This document shows, one piece after another, positions 8,391-16,982 of a stretch of DNA of 64,000 nucleotides. Made by a program: the position numbers and the translations under genes. The notes below the pieces were generated by a model. The model was not told the origin of the DNA, made no database searches, and saw only the letters and a list, made by a program, of their open reading frames with translations. Every line of letters starts with the position of its first letter. Positions within the stretch are counted from its first letter, which is position 1. The stretch lies in the NCBI GenBank assembly GCA_900541575.1, contig UQKO01000009.1, positions 12,651-76,650 on the forward strand. The letters are read 5' to 3'. The stretch comes from an uncultured Prevotella sp. GTDB taxonomy: Bacteria > Bacteroidota > Bacteroidia > Bacteroidales > Bacteroidaceae.

Positions 8391-9353
8391 TTAGGGCTTC
8401 TGATTATACGGCTGAAGCAGAACTACATAGCGGTCGAAAGCGCGATTGGTCAAAACGAAGAATACGAACGCCGTGACTAGTCCGCCAAACACATCGACTA
8501 GATAGTGGGCCTGAATATAGACTGTGGCGCAGCATAGGAAGAAGTAGAATGGTAATGCACCATAAAAAAGTATACGCCGAATGCGCCAAAGCAAGAGCAT
8601 GAGCACCGTGCTCATACCCACATGACTCGATGGAAAGGCTGCCGTGGGACGTTCACCCGACTGCTGAGTGGATTCCACCAAGTTGCGAAAGAATCCATCG
8701 GGACCAGGCGAGATGGCTAGTTCTGTGTGATAACGGAAATAGTCGTTCATATGAGGGAAATGTCCGCTTTGGATGACTTCTTGCCCTACGGCATGGAAAT
8801 AATATTGCGGACCAGCTACGGGCAAGAATAGATAGATGAGATAATAAAGAAAAAAGCTTGCTAATACCACAAAGGCCGTGCGTGAGAACTGCTCTTTCCG
8901 CCCAAAAAGTGGAGCCAATACGGTGAGTAATATGAGTGGGTAGTAGGCAAAGTAGCCCATGTGGAAAAGTTCGCTCCAAAGCTTTTGAGGCAACCATTGT
9001 GAAAACGTAATGGAGGGCTGACAGCCGAAAAGAGCGGCATCGGCTGCAGCAAACACGTGGTCGAGGTTGGGGAATAGCTGACAAAACTCGTACGTATCAG
9101 GATACCAATAACCTAGGAGCGAGAGCGGAAATATGTAGCGAAGAAACAGTATATACTTGTTAGGCCGTATTTGGAAGAAAATCCAAAACATGGCCATGCC
9201 CCCCACTACGAAACCACGTCCCTCAAGCAACTGCAAGGGTGAACTCATTCGCGACCAAAAGAAGAGGATGAGTACGGAGGTGAAGAACGTATAAAGCAGG
9301 GTGCATACTTCTACGCCTAAGAGTATATGGTGGGTGCGTGGAAAAGTAGTCAT
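8391..9353 (-). CDS. PAP2-superfamily membrane phosphatase/phosphotransferase (AUR1-like)
   Basis: 320 aa from ATG 9351-9353; a TTG start twelve codons upstream is possible but less likely. There are six or more hydrophobic segments. Near residue 240 lies GERPTAAFPSSHVG, and about 40 residues later AHYLVDVFGG; these correspond to motifs 2 and 3 of PAP2 enzymes (a Ser-Ser-His replaces the common Ser-Gly-His). The layout resembles the AUR1/inositol-phosphorylceramide-synthase-like branch more than simple lipid phosphatases. It is the last gene of a leftward cluster with an epimerase, an LtaS-type sulfatase and an MsbA-type exporter, suggesting a role in envelope lipid or glycan modification. 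The substrate is not decided by the sequence. Confidence 0.72.
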   Translation of the reverse strand: MTTFPRTHHILLGVEVCTLLYTFFTSVLILFFWSRMSSPLQLLEGRGFVVGGMAMFWIFFQIRPNKYILFLRYIFPLSLLGYWYPDTYEFCQLFPNLDHVFAAADAALFGCQPSITFSQWLPQKLWSELFHMGYFAYYPLILLTVLAPLFGRKEQFSRTAFVVLASFFLYYLIYLFLPVAGPQYYFHAVGQEVIQSGHFPHMNDYFRYHTELAISPGPDGFFRNLVESTQQSGERPTAAFPSSHVGMSTVLMLLLWRIRRILFYGALPFYFFLCCATVYIQAHYLVDVFGGLVTAFVFFVLTNRAFDRYVVLLQPYNQKP

Positions 9354-9446
9354 ATATAAATTAATAGGGCTATTTGCGGTAAAAACCAATAATAAAAGTG
9401 TAGTAAAGAGAGGGCAAATGTGTATTCAATGGCTATTCGGAAGATA

Positions 9447-10508
9447 TTACACCTGAGAGCCAAAGGTTGCTTTTACTCCTCGACTAAGTGGCCATTCGGG
9501 ATGGTAGCCCAACTGCTCTTGAGCAGGGCGAATATCGCAACGCCAATTACGCTGACGCATGATGCGGTATTTGTCTGAATTGAGTGTAGAGAGTGTACCT
9601 GTAAGGCGAGCCAAGCGTTCGGCTCCCCAACTCACCACACGCAACACCCATAGGGGGGCTTTGATATGGAGCACGTGGCGCACGCCTAACTCCTCTTGAA
9701 TGAGATCGCTAAAGGCACGACTAGAATATTCCTGGCCATCGGTAAGGAAATATACACTACCCCGCTTACCACGACTGAGAGCTAGGAAGGCAGCTTGCAC
9801 GAGATCGGCCACGTAGATAAAAGTAATTACTTGCCGACGATAACCCACGGCAAAGTCAACGTGCCGACGAATGCTGTCGGCCATGAGCGCATAGTCGCGT
9901 TCGCGCGGACCATATACGCCTGTGGGGCGAAGCACCACATAATTTAATCCTTCTATCTCGCTAAGATAGCTCTCTGCTAAGAGTTTGGAAGCGCCATAGG
10001 CCGTATTAGGACGGGGATGATCTTGGAGCGATATGGGGTGATAGTCTGTCTCGGCCACAGGTCCCATCACGCTGAGCGAACTAATAAACACGAAACGTCC
10101 GTCAGCGGCCAAGGCTCCCGTGAGCACAAGGGCTTCAGCCAAATACTTCGTTCCCTCGGCATTGACGCTGAAGAACTGTTGGGGATGGCGACACTTGGTG
10201 GCTCCCGCAGCATGGATTACATGGGCAAAGGATCCGTTTTCCTTCCGATGAGCTTCGAGTTGAGTTGTCAAAACGGAAAGATTCGAGAAATCTAGTGTAA
10301 GAAAATGGATGCGTGGGTCTTGCAAGTAGCGGCGGCTACTGCTCTTGCGCACAGCAGCCCATACTTCCATTCCCTCTTGCAGCGCATGCTCCACGAGGAA
10401 ACTGCCTATAAAGCCTGAAGCTCCGGTGATGAGTATCTTTTCCAAATGATAATGTCGTTTTTTAGAAAACCTGTGTTTTATATCCAACTCCCCCAAAATG
10501 GGATGCAC
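9447..10508 (-). CDS. NAD-dependent epimerase/dehydratase, extended SDR
   Basis: Up to 353 aa. The start is uncertain: the longest frame begins with GTG at 10508, but homology starts at LEKILITGASGFIG, where the Leu is encoded by TTG at 10443-10445, a plausible real start. No ATG is available. The Rossmann motif GASGFIG, the active-site pair YGASK and a Ser-Ser before it (FISSLSVMGP) mark an extended short-chain dehydrogenase. The C-terminal third is variable and would bind a sugar nucleotide or other substrate. Members in Bacteroidetes lipid loci often act on sphingolipid or sugar intermediates, but the specificity here is unknown. Confidence 0.75.
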   Translation of the reverse strand: MHPILGELDIKHRFSKKRHYHLEKILITGASGFIGSFLVEHALQEGMEVWAAVRKSSSRRYLQDPRIHFLTLDFSNLSVLTTQLEAHRKENGSFAHVIHAAGATKCRHPQQFFSVNAEGTKYLAEALVLTGALAADGRFVFISSLSVMGPVAETDYHPISLQDHPRPNTAYGASKLLAESYLSEIEGLNYVVLRPTGVYGPRERDYALMADSIRRHVDFAVGYRRQVITFIYVADLVQAAFLALSRGKRGSVYFLTDGQEYSSRAFSDLIQEELGVRHVLHIKAPLWVLRVVSWGAERLARLTGTLSTLNSDKYRIMRQRNWRCDIRPAQEQLGYHPEWPLSRGVKATFGSQV

Positions 10509-10535
10509 AAGATAATCTTCTTTGTAGTAGACTCC

Positions 10536-12440
10536 TTATTGCATACGTCCAAGATAGTCATAGGCCGTCTGCAAAAAAGCCTTGACAGCTTGCACACGCT
10601 GCGGAGAATGGTGTGGATGCTCTACGATAGGTTCCGCGGGCTTCGCCAAGATATTGAGAGCAGAAAATCCCGTTGCATCTTTCCACGAAATGCCTTCGGG
10701 CCAAGCATGTACGGCCGAAGGATGCGTGTAGGTGGTACTTAGTACGTCGCGACTAAGAGGAAAATCGCGGTGAGTTATGCCGAGCTGACCAAGGAGTGTG
10801 GCTGCTAGGTCAGTCTGATTGCAAAGTGTATGGATTTCACGATGTCTGCTTATGGCTCCTCCCGTCCATATAATAGGGATATGATTGCGTCTCTCGTCGG
10901 TTTCTTGTATACCCTCTGGATAGGATATGCCGTGGTCGGGCAAAAAGACGATGAGCGTATGTTCCCAAGCCTTCGTTTGTCGCAAGCGGCTGATAAACCT
11001 TCCGATGCAATCATCGAGATAAGCCATTGAATTGGCCACAGGGTCGTGCTTGAGCCGATTGTAGGGAACTCCCCAAGGCTCATGACTCGCTAGAGTGAGG
11101 AAGCCCATGTGCCAAGGTTGGTGTTCGGGCATTCGGATGATGCGCTGATAAAGGGTGTCGAAAGTTATGCGGTCGGTCACTCCCCAATTATGAGTGTGGC
11201 GCACGCTAGCAGGAAAGGCTTCTTCGCCGTTGATGCACTCATAGCCCGTGCTTTGCAAGTAGCCGTGTGTGTTGGTAAAGTTGATGTCGCCACCATAAAG
11301 AAAACTCGTTGTGTAGCCCGCTCGTTTCAGCGATGAGGCTATGCTCGGAAGCCTATCACAGAGAGCGGGTAGCTTCATTACGCTCAAATCGGGAAAAGCC
11401 GGACAGCCACTCAGCGTACATACCATGCCTCGATCGGTACGGAAAGAATTAGCGTATACTTCTGTAAACACCACGCCCTCAGAGGCTAAACGATTGAGAT
11501 GAGGCGTGACAGTGGGGTCGGCCAAAGAATCTACGGCATGAACGAATGTTCCACCACAGCCTTCCATCAACACGATAAGTACATTAGGACGATTATCTCG
11601 AAGCAGCCTTAGCGAATCGGGCACATGGCTCTCACGGCTATAATGGAGCGAAGAGAATATGCGCTGACGTTCGGCTTCGGAGAAAAAACGACCCTCTTTC
11701 TTAAAGTTGCGTGTTTTGGCCGACGACGATACGAGACTAAAGAGTGGATTGACAGCCGTATGATTAAGAAAAGGCGTATTGCTAAAATAGACCATTCCCA
11801 CATTGGCCGTGCTCTTCCCCACTCCACCTCGAATGGCTAAAAAGAGAATACCACCACATACGAGCCATACGAGACTGAAGCCCAAACGGGGAAGCCAATG
11901 ATTCTCTTTTCGCGAGCTACGAACTACAGCTTCAGAACGAGGGAGTGCCACCGCCGTGGCAAAATAATAGAAAGCTACGGCCACTAGAATGACGGATAAT
12001 GTGGCATAGAGGGCAAAAGATGTAGAGACGCTTGAGAGTGCGCCCTGCGGCTGACCGAGATAGGTCCACACCGTGGCATCAAGTTTCATTCCCCAAAAGC
12101 TATACAGACAAGCATCGCCCACAAAGACGAGAGCTACCACTATGCCAATCACTCCAGCCCATACCCTAAATAGCAACGACCACTTTCCCCATCCTCGCCA
12201 TAATGCTACGACAGATAGCAACCATACAGGGGCACATACATAGCCCGCCGTAGCGAGGTCAAGCGGCAATCCGTGCCACATGGCCGAGAGTACATCTATG
12301 ACACTAGCATTGCCTCTCACCGCTGCTGGTTGAGCCACAACAAAGAGCGGCTTGGCCACAACGAATAGCACCACGCAAAGAGCGTAGAGCATAATGAGGC
12401 GTAAGGCTTGAAAGAAAAGGAGGTGAGTAAATCGTTTCAT
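10536..12440 (-). CDS. membrane sulfatase-fold transferase, LtaS/phosphoglycerol transferase type
   Basis: 634 aa. About five N-terminal membrane helices (residues 1-200) precede an extracytoplasmic alkaline-phosphatase/sulfatase domain starting at NVLIVLMEGCGG. Metal and nucleophile positions are visible: the Glu of MEG, the Thr in SFRTDRGMVCTLSG, and the DHG of LPDHGISYPEG, with later His residues. Family members move phosphoglycerol or phosphoethanolamine from phospholipids to a glycan or lipid. It sits between the MsbA-type exporter (58-base gap) and the epimerase. Given no teichoic acids in Bacteroidota, a phosphoglycerol or phosphoethanolamine modification of surface polymers is inferred. 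Confidence 0.78.
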   Translation of the reverse strand: MKRFTHLLFFQALRLIMLYALCVVLFVVAKPLFVVAQPAAVRGNASVIDVLSAMWHGLPLDLATAGYVCAPVWLLSVVALWRGWGKWSLLFRVWAGVIGIVVALVFVGDACLYSFWGMKLDATVWTYLGQPQGALSSVSTSFALYATLSVILVAVAFYYFATAVALPRSEAVVRSSRKENHWLPRLGFSLVWLVCGGILFLAIRGGVGKSTANVGMVYFSNTPFLNHTAVNPLFSLVSSSAKTRNFKKEGRFFSEAERQRIFSSLHYSRESHVPDSLRLLRDNRPNVLIVLMEGCGGTFVHAVDSLADPTVTPHLNRLASEGVVFTEVYANSFRTDRGMVCTLSGCPAFPDLSVMKLPALCDRLPSIASSLKRAGYTTSFLYGGDINFTNTHGYLQSTGYECINGEEAFPASVRHTHNWGVTDRITFDTLYQRIIRMPEHQPWHMGFLTLASHEPWGVPYNRLKHDPVANSMAYLDDCIGRFISRLRQTKAWEHTLIVFLPDHGISYPEGIQETDERRNHIPIIWTGGAISRHREIHTLCNQTDLAATLLGQLGITHRDFPLSRDVLSTTYTHPSAVHAWPEGISWKDATGFSALNILAKPAEPIVEHPHHSPQRVQAVKAFLQTAYDYLGRMQ

Positions 12441-12498
12441 TTGGTAAGACGCGAATATGCAAATGACCTAGAATGTATCACTTCTAGTTTTTATACTT

Positions 12499-14334
12499 TT
12501 AAAGCTGCTGCATGTCATTCAGCCTCTTATAGTATCCACCGAGCTTTAGAAGTTCTTCGTGAGTGCCTCGCTCTACTATACGGCCTTCATAAAGCACACA
12601 AATCTCGTCAGCATTCTTAATGGTAGAAAGACGGTGAGCAATAGCAATGGTGGTGCGCGTCTTCATCAAACGCTCTAGTGCTTCCTGCACGAGGCGTTCA
12701 CTCTCCGTATCGAGTGCAGAAGTAGCTTCGTCGAGAATCAATATGTCGGGATTCTTGAGCACAGCACGTGCTATTGATACACGCTGACGCTGACCACCTG
12801 AAAGACGGCAACCGCGGTCGCCCACTTTCGTATCGTAGCCTTCTTCACTTTCCATGATGAAGTCGTGTGCGTTGGCCACTTTGGCTGCTTCGACAACTTG
12901 CTCCATTGTGGCGTTTTCCACTCCAAAGGTGATGTTGTTATAAAAGGAGTCGTTGAAAAGAATGGCTTCTTGATTGACATTGCCTATGAGCTGACGCAAG
13001 TCGGAGAGCGAGAGAGTCTTGACATTCTTGCCATCAATAAGAATTTCGCCCCCCGTCACATCATGATAGCGCGGAAGTAAATCTACAAGGGTAGATTTGC
13101 CTGAACCGCTCTGCCCCACCAATGCAATAGTCTGGCCACGACGCACAGTAAGATTGACACCACGAAGCACAGGCGTAGTGCCATTGTAAGAGAAGTTCAC
13201 ATTGCGAAACTCTATGCTATCTGTCAATCCGCTGATATGGATGGGATGGGGTGATTCCTTAATTGTATTCTCTGCATTGAGTATTTTATTGACTCGCTCA
13301 ATAGAGGCCATACCCTTTGGAATGGCATACGAAGCTTTTGAGAAATCCTTGAGAGGCTGGATGATACTATAGAGTATGACCATATAGAAAATGAACGTGG
13401 GCGCATCAATGGGCGAATGATCGGAAAAGATAAGCGTGCCGCCATACCATAAAACCATCACTATGAGCACTGTACCAAGAAACTCACTCACGGGATGTGC
13501 CGATGCTTGACGAATGGCCACACGATTAGAAGCATCGCGGAAGTCGTTGGTGGATTCGTCGAAGCGCTTTACCATCTTCTTCTCCGCGGTGAAAGCCTTA
13601 ATAATGCGCATACCACCTAACGTTTCGTCGAGTTGAGCCATCGTGTCGCTCCATTTATTTTGTGCATCAAGACTCTGACGCTTCAATTTTCTACCTATAC
13701 GCCCCATAGCCCATCCCATCAAGGGAAGCACTATAATGGTAAATAGCGTGAGTTGCCATGATGTGTAGATAAGCACACTAAAGTAGCAAAGAAGCAGGAT
13801 GGGATTCTTGATAAGCATTTCAAGCGAACCTGTGATAGAATTTTCTATCTCGCCCACATCACCACTCATACGAGCTATTATATCGCCCTTGCGCTCGTCA
13901 CTAAAAAAAGAGAGCGGCAGGGAGATTATCTTATGATAAATGTGCATACGAATGTCGCGCACAATACCTGTGCGAAGCGGCACCATGATTCCAACAGAAG
14001 CAAAATAGCATCCCGTTTTAAGAAGTGTGGTAATCACCAAAAACAGTCCGATGAACAATAAAGCTGTGGCTGCACCATATTTATCCATAAGCTGCGTAGT
14101 GTACCAGTACATATTGTTCACGGCAATATCTTTCATGCTCACCCCTACCGTGTTCCAATCCATGAACACATAGCGCGTCTTGTCTATGCCAAAGAGCATT
14201 TGCAGCATAGGAATAATGCTTATAAAGGAAAACACATTGAGCAGAGCTGATAGAAGATTAAAAAGGAGTGAGCCTATCATGTAGCCCTTATATGGTGACA
14301 CAAAATGCCGCATCATGCGGAAAAATTCTTTCAT
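12499..14334 (-). CDS. msbA: ABC exporter, MsbA type (fused TMD-NBD)
   Basis: 611 aa. Six membrane helices in residues about 15-320 are followed by an ATPase domain: Walker A GQSGSGKST near residue 400, Q-loop GNVNQEAILF, signature LSGGQRQRVS, Walker B ILILDEATSALD, and switch His in AIAHRLST. This is a half-transporter that would dimerise and flip lipids or lipid-linked glycans; MsbA carries lipid A. First gene of a cluster with a lipid-modifying sulfatase-fold enzyme, so lipid A or another envelope lipid is the likely cargo. Other lipid exporters of the same class cannot be excluded. Confidence 0.82.
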   Translation of the reverse strand: MKEFFRMMRHFVSPYKGYMIGSLLFNLLSALLNVFSFISIIPMLQMLFGIDKTRYVFMDWNTVGVSMKDIAVNNMYWYTTQLMDKYGAATALLFIGLFLVITTLLKTGCYFASVGIMVPLRTGIVRDIRMHIYHKIISLPLSFFSDERKGDIIARMSGDVGEIENSITGSLEMLIKNPILLLCYFSVLIYTSWQLTLFTIIVLPLMGWAMGRIGRKLKRQSLDAQNKWSDTMAQLDETLGGMRIIKAFTAEKKMVKRFDESTNDFRDASNRVAIRQASAHPVSEFLGTVLIVMVLWYGGTLIFSDHSPIDAPTFIFYMVILYSIIQPLKDFSKASYAIPKGMASIERVNKILNAENTIKESPHPIHISGLTDSIEFRNVNFSYNGTTPVLRGVNLTVRRGQTIALVGQSGSGKSTLVDLLPRYHDVTGGEILIDGKNVKTLSLSDLRQLIGNVNQEAILFNDSFYNNITFGVENATMEQVVEAAKVANAHDFIMESEEGYDTKVGDRGCRLSGGQRQRVSIARAVLKNPDILILDEATSALDTESERLVQEALERLMKTRTTIAIAHRLSTIKNADEICVLYEGRIVERGTHEELLKLGGYYKRLNDMQQL

Positions 14335-14384
14335 ACGTATGAAAAATGCGTTGAATGATAATGATTATTTAGCGTATATCGCGG

Positions 14385-14392
14385 CAAAATTA
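14385..14392 (-). promoter_or_regulatory. -7 promoter box of msbA-like cluster
   Basis: TAATTTTG on the minus strand about 50 bases before the msbA ATG. No convincing TTTG lies 20 bases further upstream. Confidence 0.45.
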
Positions 14393-14455
14393 CGAATAAT
14401 TCTCCACGTAGAGGCGTATAGGGGTTCGGAGTTTAAGGTGAGAATCTTGTGAACT

Positions 14456-14479
14456 ACCGCTAAACTAAAGATTTAGCGG
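14456..14479. repeat. IS200/IS605-type end hairpin, left
   Basis: CCGCTAAA and TTTAGCGG form an 8-bp stem around the loop CTAAAGA. The right-hand hairpin at 16908-16954 has an almost identical loop (CTGAAGA) and inner stem. This hairpin overlaps the tnpB remnant's stop codon, as is usual for the subterminal hairpin of IS605 elements. Confidence 0.65.
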
Positions 14480-14666
14480 CTTCGGAGATACCAATACCTC
14501 CTCTCTTTTCCTGCTTCTTACTGCCACGGCTTTTTAGGACACGGGGTCGTTCATCCACCGTTGGGCAGTCCACAGGCTTGACTTTCCCACGCTCCGTGGG
14601 TAGGGCCTTCAAGCCAAATTCCTTGATATTGCAGGCAGCATTGAAATCCCGATCTTTCATTTTCAA
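14460..14666 (-). pseudogene. tnpB: IS605-family TnpB C-terminal remnant
   Basis: Only 68 codons remain. KDRDFNAACNIKEFGL is the RuvC-III segment of TnpB with its last catalytic Asp and the N-A-A-x-N-I signature. The tail with CPTVDERPRVLKSRGSKKQE is the normal TnpB C-terminus of Bacteroidetes IS605-like elements. The first two RuvC parts and the zinc finger are gone, so it cannot be an active nuclease. The normal guide-RNA (reRNA) region would overlap this 3' end and the adjacent hairpin. It is separated from the tnpA remnant by lrp and a metE-like gene. Confidence 0.85.
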
Positions 14667-14729
14667 ACGATTACATTAGAATTAACAGAGTATTGGTAAA
14701 GAAGAAAGCAAGTAATATTCTGAACCATT

Positions 14730-15206
14730 CTACCCCATTTTTACAGGCACACCATGTGTATTCTTCACTTCTTTCATAACGAATACACTATGGAAATAGC
14801 CTACGCTATCAATGTTGCCAAGCTTGGTACGCATAAACTCCTGGTATGACTCCATATCGCGAGTTTGTATTTTTAGCGTGAAGTCATATTCACCACTCGT
14901 ATTATAGCATTCCGTGATTTCTTCGATATCTTGTATTGCTTCCATAAAATCATCCATCAGCATTTGCGAATGGCGCTTAAGACGCATATTACACAACACC
15001 GTCATACCATTGTCCGTCTTCTTAGCATCGAGTATGGCATGATAGCCTTTGATAAAGCCCTCACGCTCCAATCGCTTTTGGCGGTCGAAGGTGGGCGAGG
15101 TTGAGAGATTAACCCTCATTGCAAGTTCTTTTACTGTAAGCGTACTATTCTCTTGAAGGATGTGCAATATCTTGCGATCTATACTATCAAGTTCCGAGAA
15201 TTTCAT
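14730..15206 (-). CDS. lrp: Lrp/AsnC family transcriptional regulator
   Basis: 158 aa. The N-terminal helix-turn-helix (LDSIDRKILHILQENSTLTV, then RVNLSTSPTFDRQKRLEREG, with short links) is followed by the RAM/AsnC ligand-binding domain (AILDAKKTDNGMTVLC ... ECYNTSGEYDFTLKIQTRDM). Such proteins form octamers or dimers and sense amino acids. It is divergent from the MetE-like methyltransferase, the two ATGs being about 150 bases apart with opposed promoters, so that gene is its probable target, with methionine or a related compound as a likely ligand. The pair lies between IS605 remnants. Confidence 0.88.
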   Translation of the reverse strand: MKFSELDSIDRKILHILQENSTLTVKELAMRVNLSTSPTFDRQKRLEREGFIKGYHAILDAKKTDNGMTVLCNMRLKRHSQMLMDDFMEAIQDIEEITECYNTSGEYDFTLKIQTRDMESYQEFMRTKLGNIDSVGYFHSVFVMKEVKNTHGVPVKMG

Positions 15207-15248
15207 TTATTGCAGAATAATATTCTGTTATTATAAAGTTTTCAAGCA

Positions 15249-15256
15249 CAAAAGTA
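15249..15256 (-). promoter_or_regulatory. -7 promoter box of lrp
   Basis: TACTTTTG on the minus strand, 43 bases before the lrp ATG. Confidence 0.45.
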
Positions 15257-15285
15257 GCATATTTTCCTTAACTCACCAAATATTC

Positions 15286-15316
15286 TTTGTCGAAACACGC
15301 AACTATCATACCTTTG
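15286..15316 (+). promoter_or_regulatory. promoter of the metE-like gene
   Basis: TTTG (15286-15289), 19 bases, then TACCTTTG (15309-15316): both halves of the Bacteroidetes consensus with good spacing, 38 bases before the chosen ATG. Confidence 0.6.
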
Positions 15317-15354
15317 CAAACGAAATAATGATAACAACAAAACAAACAACAATC

Positions 15355-16440
15355 ATGACAAAGACTATTAATGGTATTCAGGTTCCACAGCGAGCTGATT
15401 TCGTAGGCAGTTTTCTTCGTCCTGCTAATCTCAACGATAGCAATCGCGACGAATACGTAGCACAACTGGTAGAGAAGCAGAAGAAATTAGGCTATACCCT
15501 CATCACAGATGGAGAATTTAATCGCACATTCTGGCACCTTGATTTCTTTTGGGGCTTTGGTGGTGTTACCCATGAGCCTGGTGGCGATATAGCCTTCAAT
15601 GGCGAAACTGCACGTCTTGACAAAGTTTATCTCACTGGCAAACTTACTGCACAGCCTCATCCATTCATCGAGGCTTATAAGAAGCTAAAGAAATATGAAG
15701 ACGATAAGCATATCGCAAAACTCACCATTCCTGCACCAGCACAGCTATTCCAACAGCTCAACCTACCCAAGAACTTCCTTGGCACAAGAGCCATATATCC
15801 TAATATCAATGACCTTATAAACGATATTGCTGCTGTATACCAGGATTTCATTCGTCAGTTCTATGCCGTAGGAGGTAGATATCTCCAGCTTGATGATTGC
15901 TCGTGGGGAGCAATTTTAGGTAGTTCAAATTCTATTTCTTTACAGCGATATAAGGAATTGGGTAGCAACCTCGATGATGTAAAAGAACAGCTACTAACTG
16001 TCAACAACCGCGCTATAGAAGGTCGTCCTGCAGATTTGGTAGTGGCAACACACATTTGTCGTGGTAACTATCATTCCACATGGTTTAATAGTGGCGCCTA
16101 CGACTCTGTAGCCGATTGGGCTTTTGCTCGTGAGAATGTAGATGTGCTATATCTTGAATACGACGATGAGCGCTCTGGCGGCTTTGAGCCATTAGCAAAG
16201 GTTAGTCCTGACAAGCATGTGGTACTCGGACTGATAACCACCAAGCGCCCTGAACTTGAAGACGAGGACGGAATTATAGCTCGCATCCACGAGGCTGCCA
16301 AATACATACCATTGGAGCGTCTTTCGCTCTCGCCACAATGTGGTTTCGCCTCTTGTGCAATTGGTAATAAGCTTACTGTTGAGCAGCAATGGGCAAAACT
16401 ACAACTTGTAAAGCGTATCTCGGAGAAAGTATGGGGATAA
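15355..16440 (+). CDS. MetE-like cobalamin-independent methyltransferase (YxjG/YxjH type)
   Basis: 361 aa from ATG 15355; an in-frame ATG at 15328 would add nine residues (MITTKQTTI). The protein matches the stand-alone C-terminal (catalytic) domain of MetE: GSFLRP near the N-terminus, ITDGEFNRTFWHLDFFWGFG, LQLDDCSWGAI, the zinc ligands in THICRGNYHSTW and QCGFASC. The N-terminal MetE half is absent, as in the YxjG/YxjH and archaeal core-MetE families. It probably transfers a methyl group to homocysteine without B12. Divergent from lrp. The next genes on either side are IS remnants, so it may be a mobile-element passenger. Confidence 0.82.
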   Translation: MTKTINGIQVPQRADFVGSFLRPANLNDSNRDEYVAQLVEKQKKLGYTLITDGEFNRTFWHLDFFWGFGGVTHEPGGDIAFNGETARLDKVYLTGKLTAQPHPFIEAYKKLKKYEDDKHIAKLTIPAPAQLFQQLNLPKNFLGTRAIYPNINDLINDIAAVYQDFIRQFYAVGGRYLQLDDCSWGAILGSSNSISLQRYKELGSNLDDVKEQLLTVNNRAIEGRPADLVVATHICRGNYHSTWFNSGAYDSVADWAFARENVDVLYLEYDDERSGGFEPLAKVSPDKHVVLGLITTKRPELEDEDGIIARIHEAAKYIPLERLSLSPQCGFASCAIGNKLTVEQQWAKLQLVKRISEKVWG

Positions 16441-16503
16441 GGAGGCAATATTGTAAAAACAGCAGATTGATTACTATAGAAATCTTAAAATGAGACCATT
16501 ATA

Positions 16504-16896
16504 CAGATAGATTACATTTCAAAGAACCAATCGAAGTTTCTCATCATATATCACGTGATATTTGTATGCTAATACAGGAAGATGCTAATCATTGGAGCAG
16601 TGGAATATGACATGAAGCAAATCACGCAGAACCTATCAGACTTTAACATTGAGGTCATGGAAACCGACAAAGACCATATTCACATGATGATATGTAGCGA
16701 ACCAAAACTATCTCCGTTGCAAATCGTAAGGAGGCTAAAACAAATGTCAACAATTGCCATTTGGAAAAAACATGAAAATTACCTTAGACATGTATTTTAC
16801 AAGGAAAACACATTTTGGACAGATGGTTACTTTGTGTCATCAGTCGGAAATGTCTGTCAGGAAACCATCAAGAAGTACATCGAAAATCAAGGATAG
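16504..16896 (+). pseudogene. tnpA: IS200/IS605 TnpA (Y1 transposase), broken
   Basis: Reading from 16504 gives a recognisable TnpA: DYISKNQSKFLIIYHVIFVC, then a TAA stop (16570-16572) where the family has Lys, then YRKMLIIGAVEYDMKQ and onward. The HUH pair is present in DKDHIHMM and the catalytic Tyr region in WTDGYFVSSVGN, ending ETIKKYIENQG. No ATG remains at the family start; an ATA stands there. So the gene has lost its start and carries a nonsense codon. An ATG at 16582 could still give 104 aa, but that product would lack the first beta strand of the fold. Confidence 0.85.
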
Positions 16897-16907
16897 CTAT
16901 GCAACCC

Positions 16908-16954
16908 CGCATTTGAAAACCCCTAAACTGAAGATTTAGGGGTTTTCAAATGCG
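16908..16954. repeat. IS200/IS605-type end hairpin, right, with 20-bp perfect stem
   Basis: CGCATTTGAAAACCCCTAAA pairs perfectly with TTTAGGGGTTTTCAAATGCG around the loop CTGAAGA. It follows the tnpA remnant by 11 bases and shares loop and inner stem with the left hairpin at 14456-14479. It could also stop transcription. Confidence 0.7.
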
Positions 16955-16982
16955 AGTCCCTATAAAAAAATAGAGAGGAAAC

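Noticed and set aside
16754..16939. 61-codon frame overlapping tnpA
   Set aside because: Out of frame with the TnpA similarity, which has HUH and Tyr motifs.
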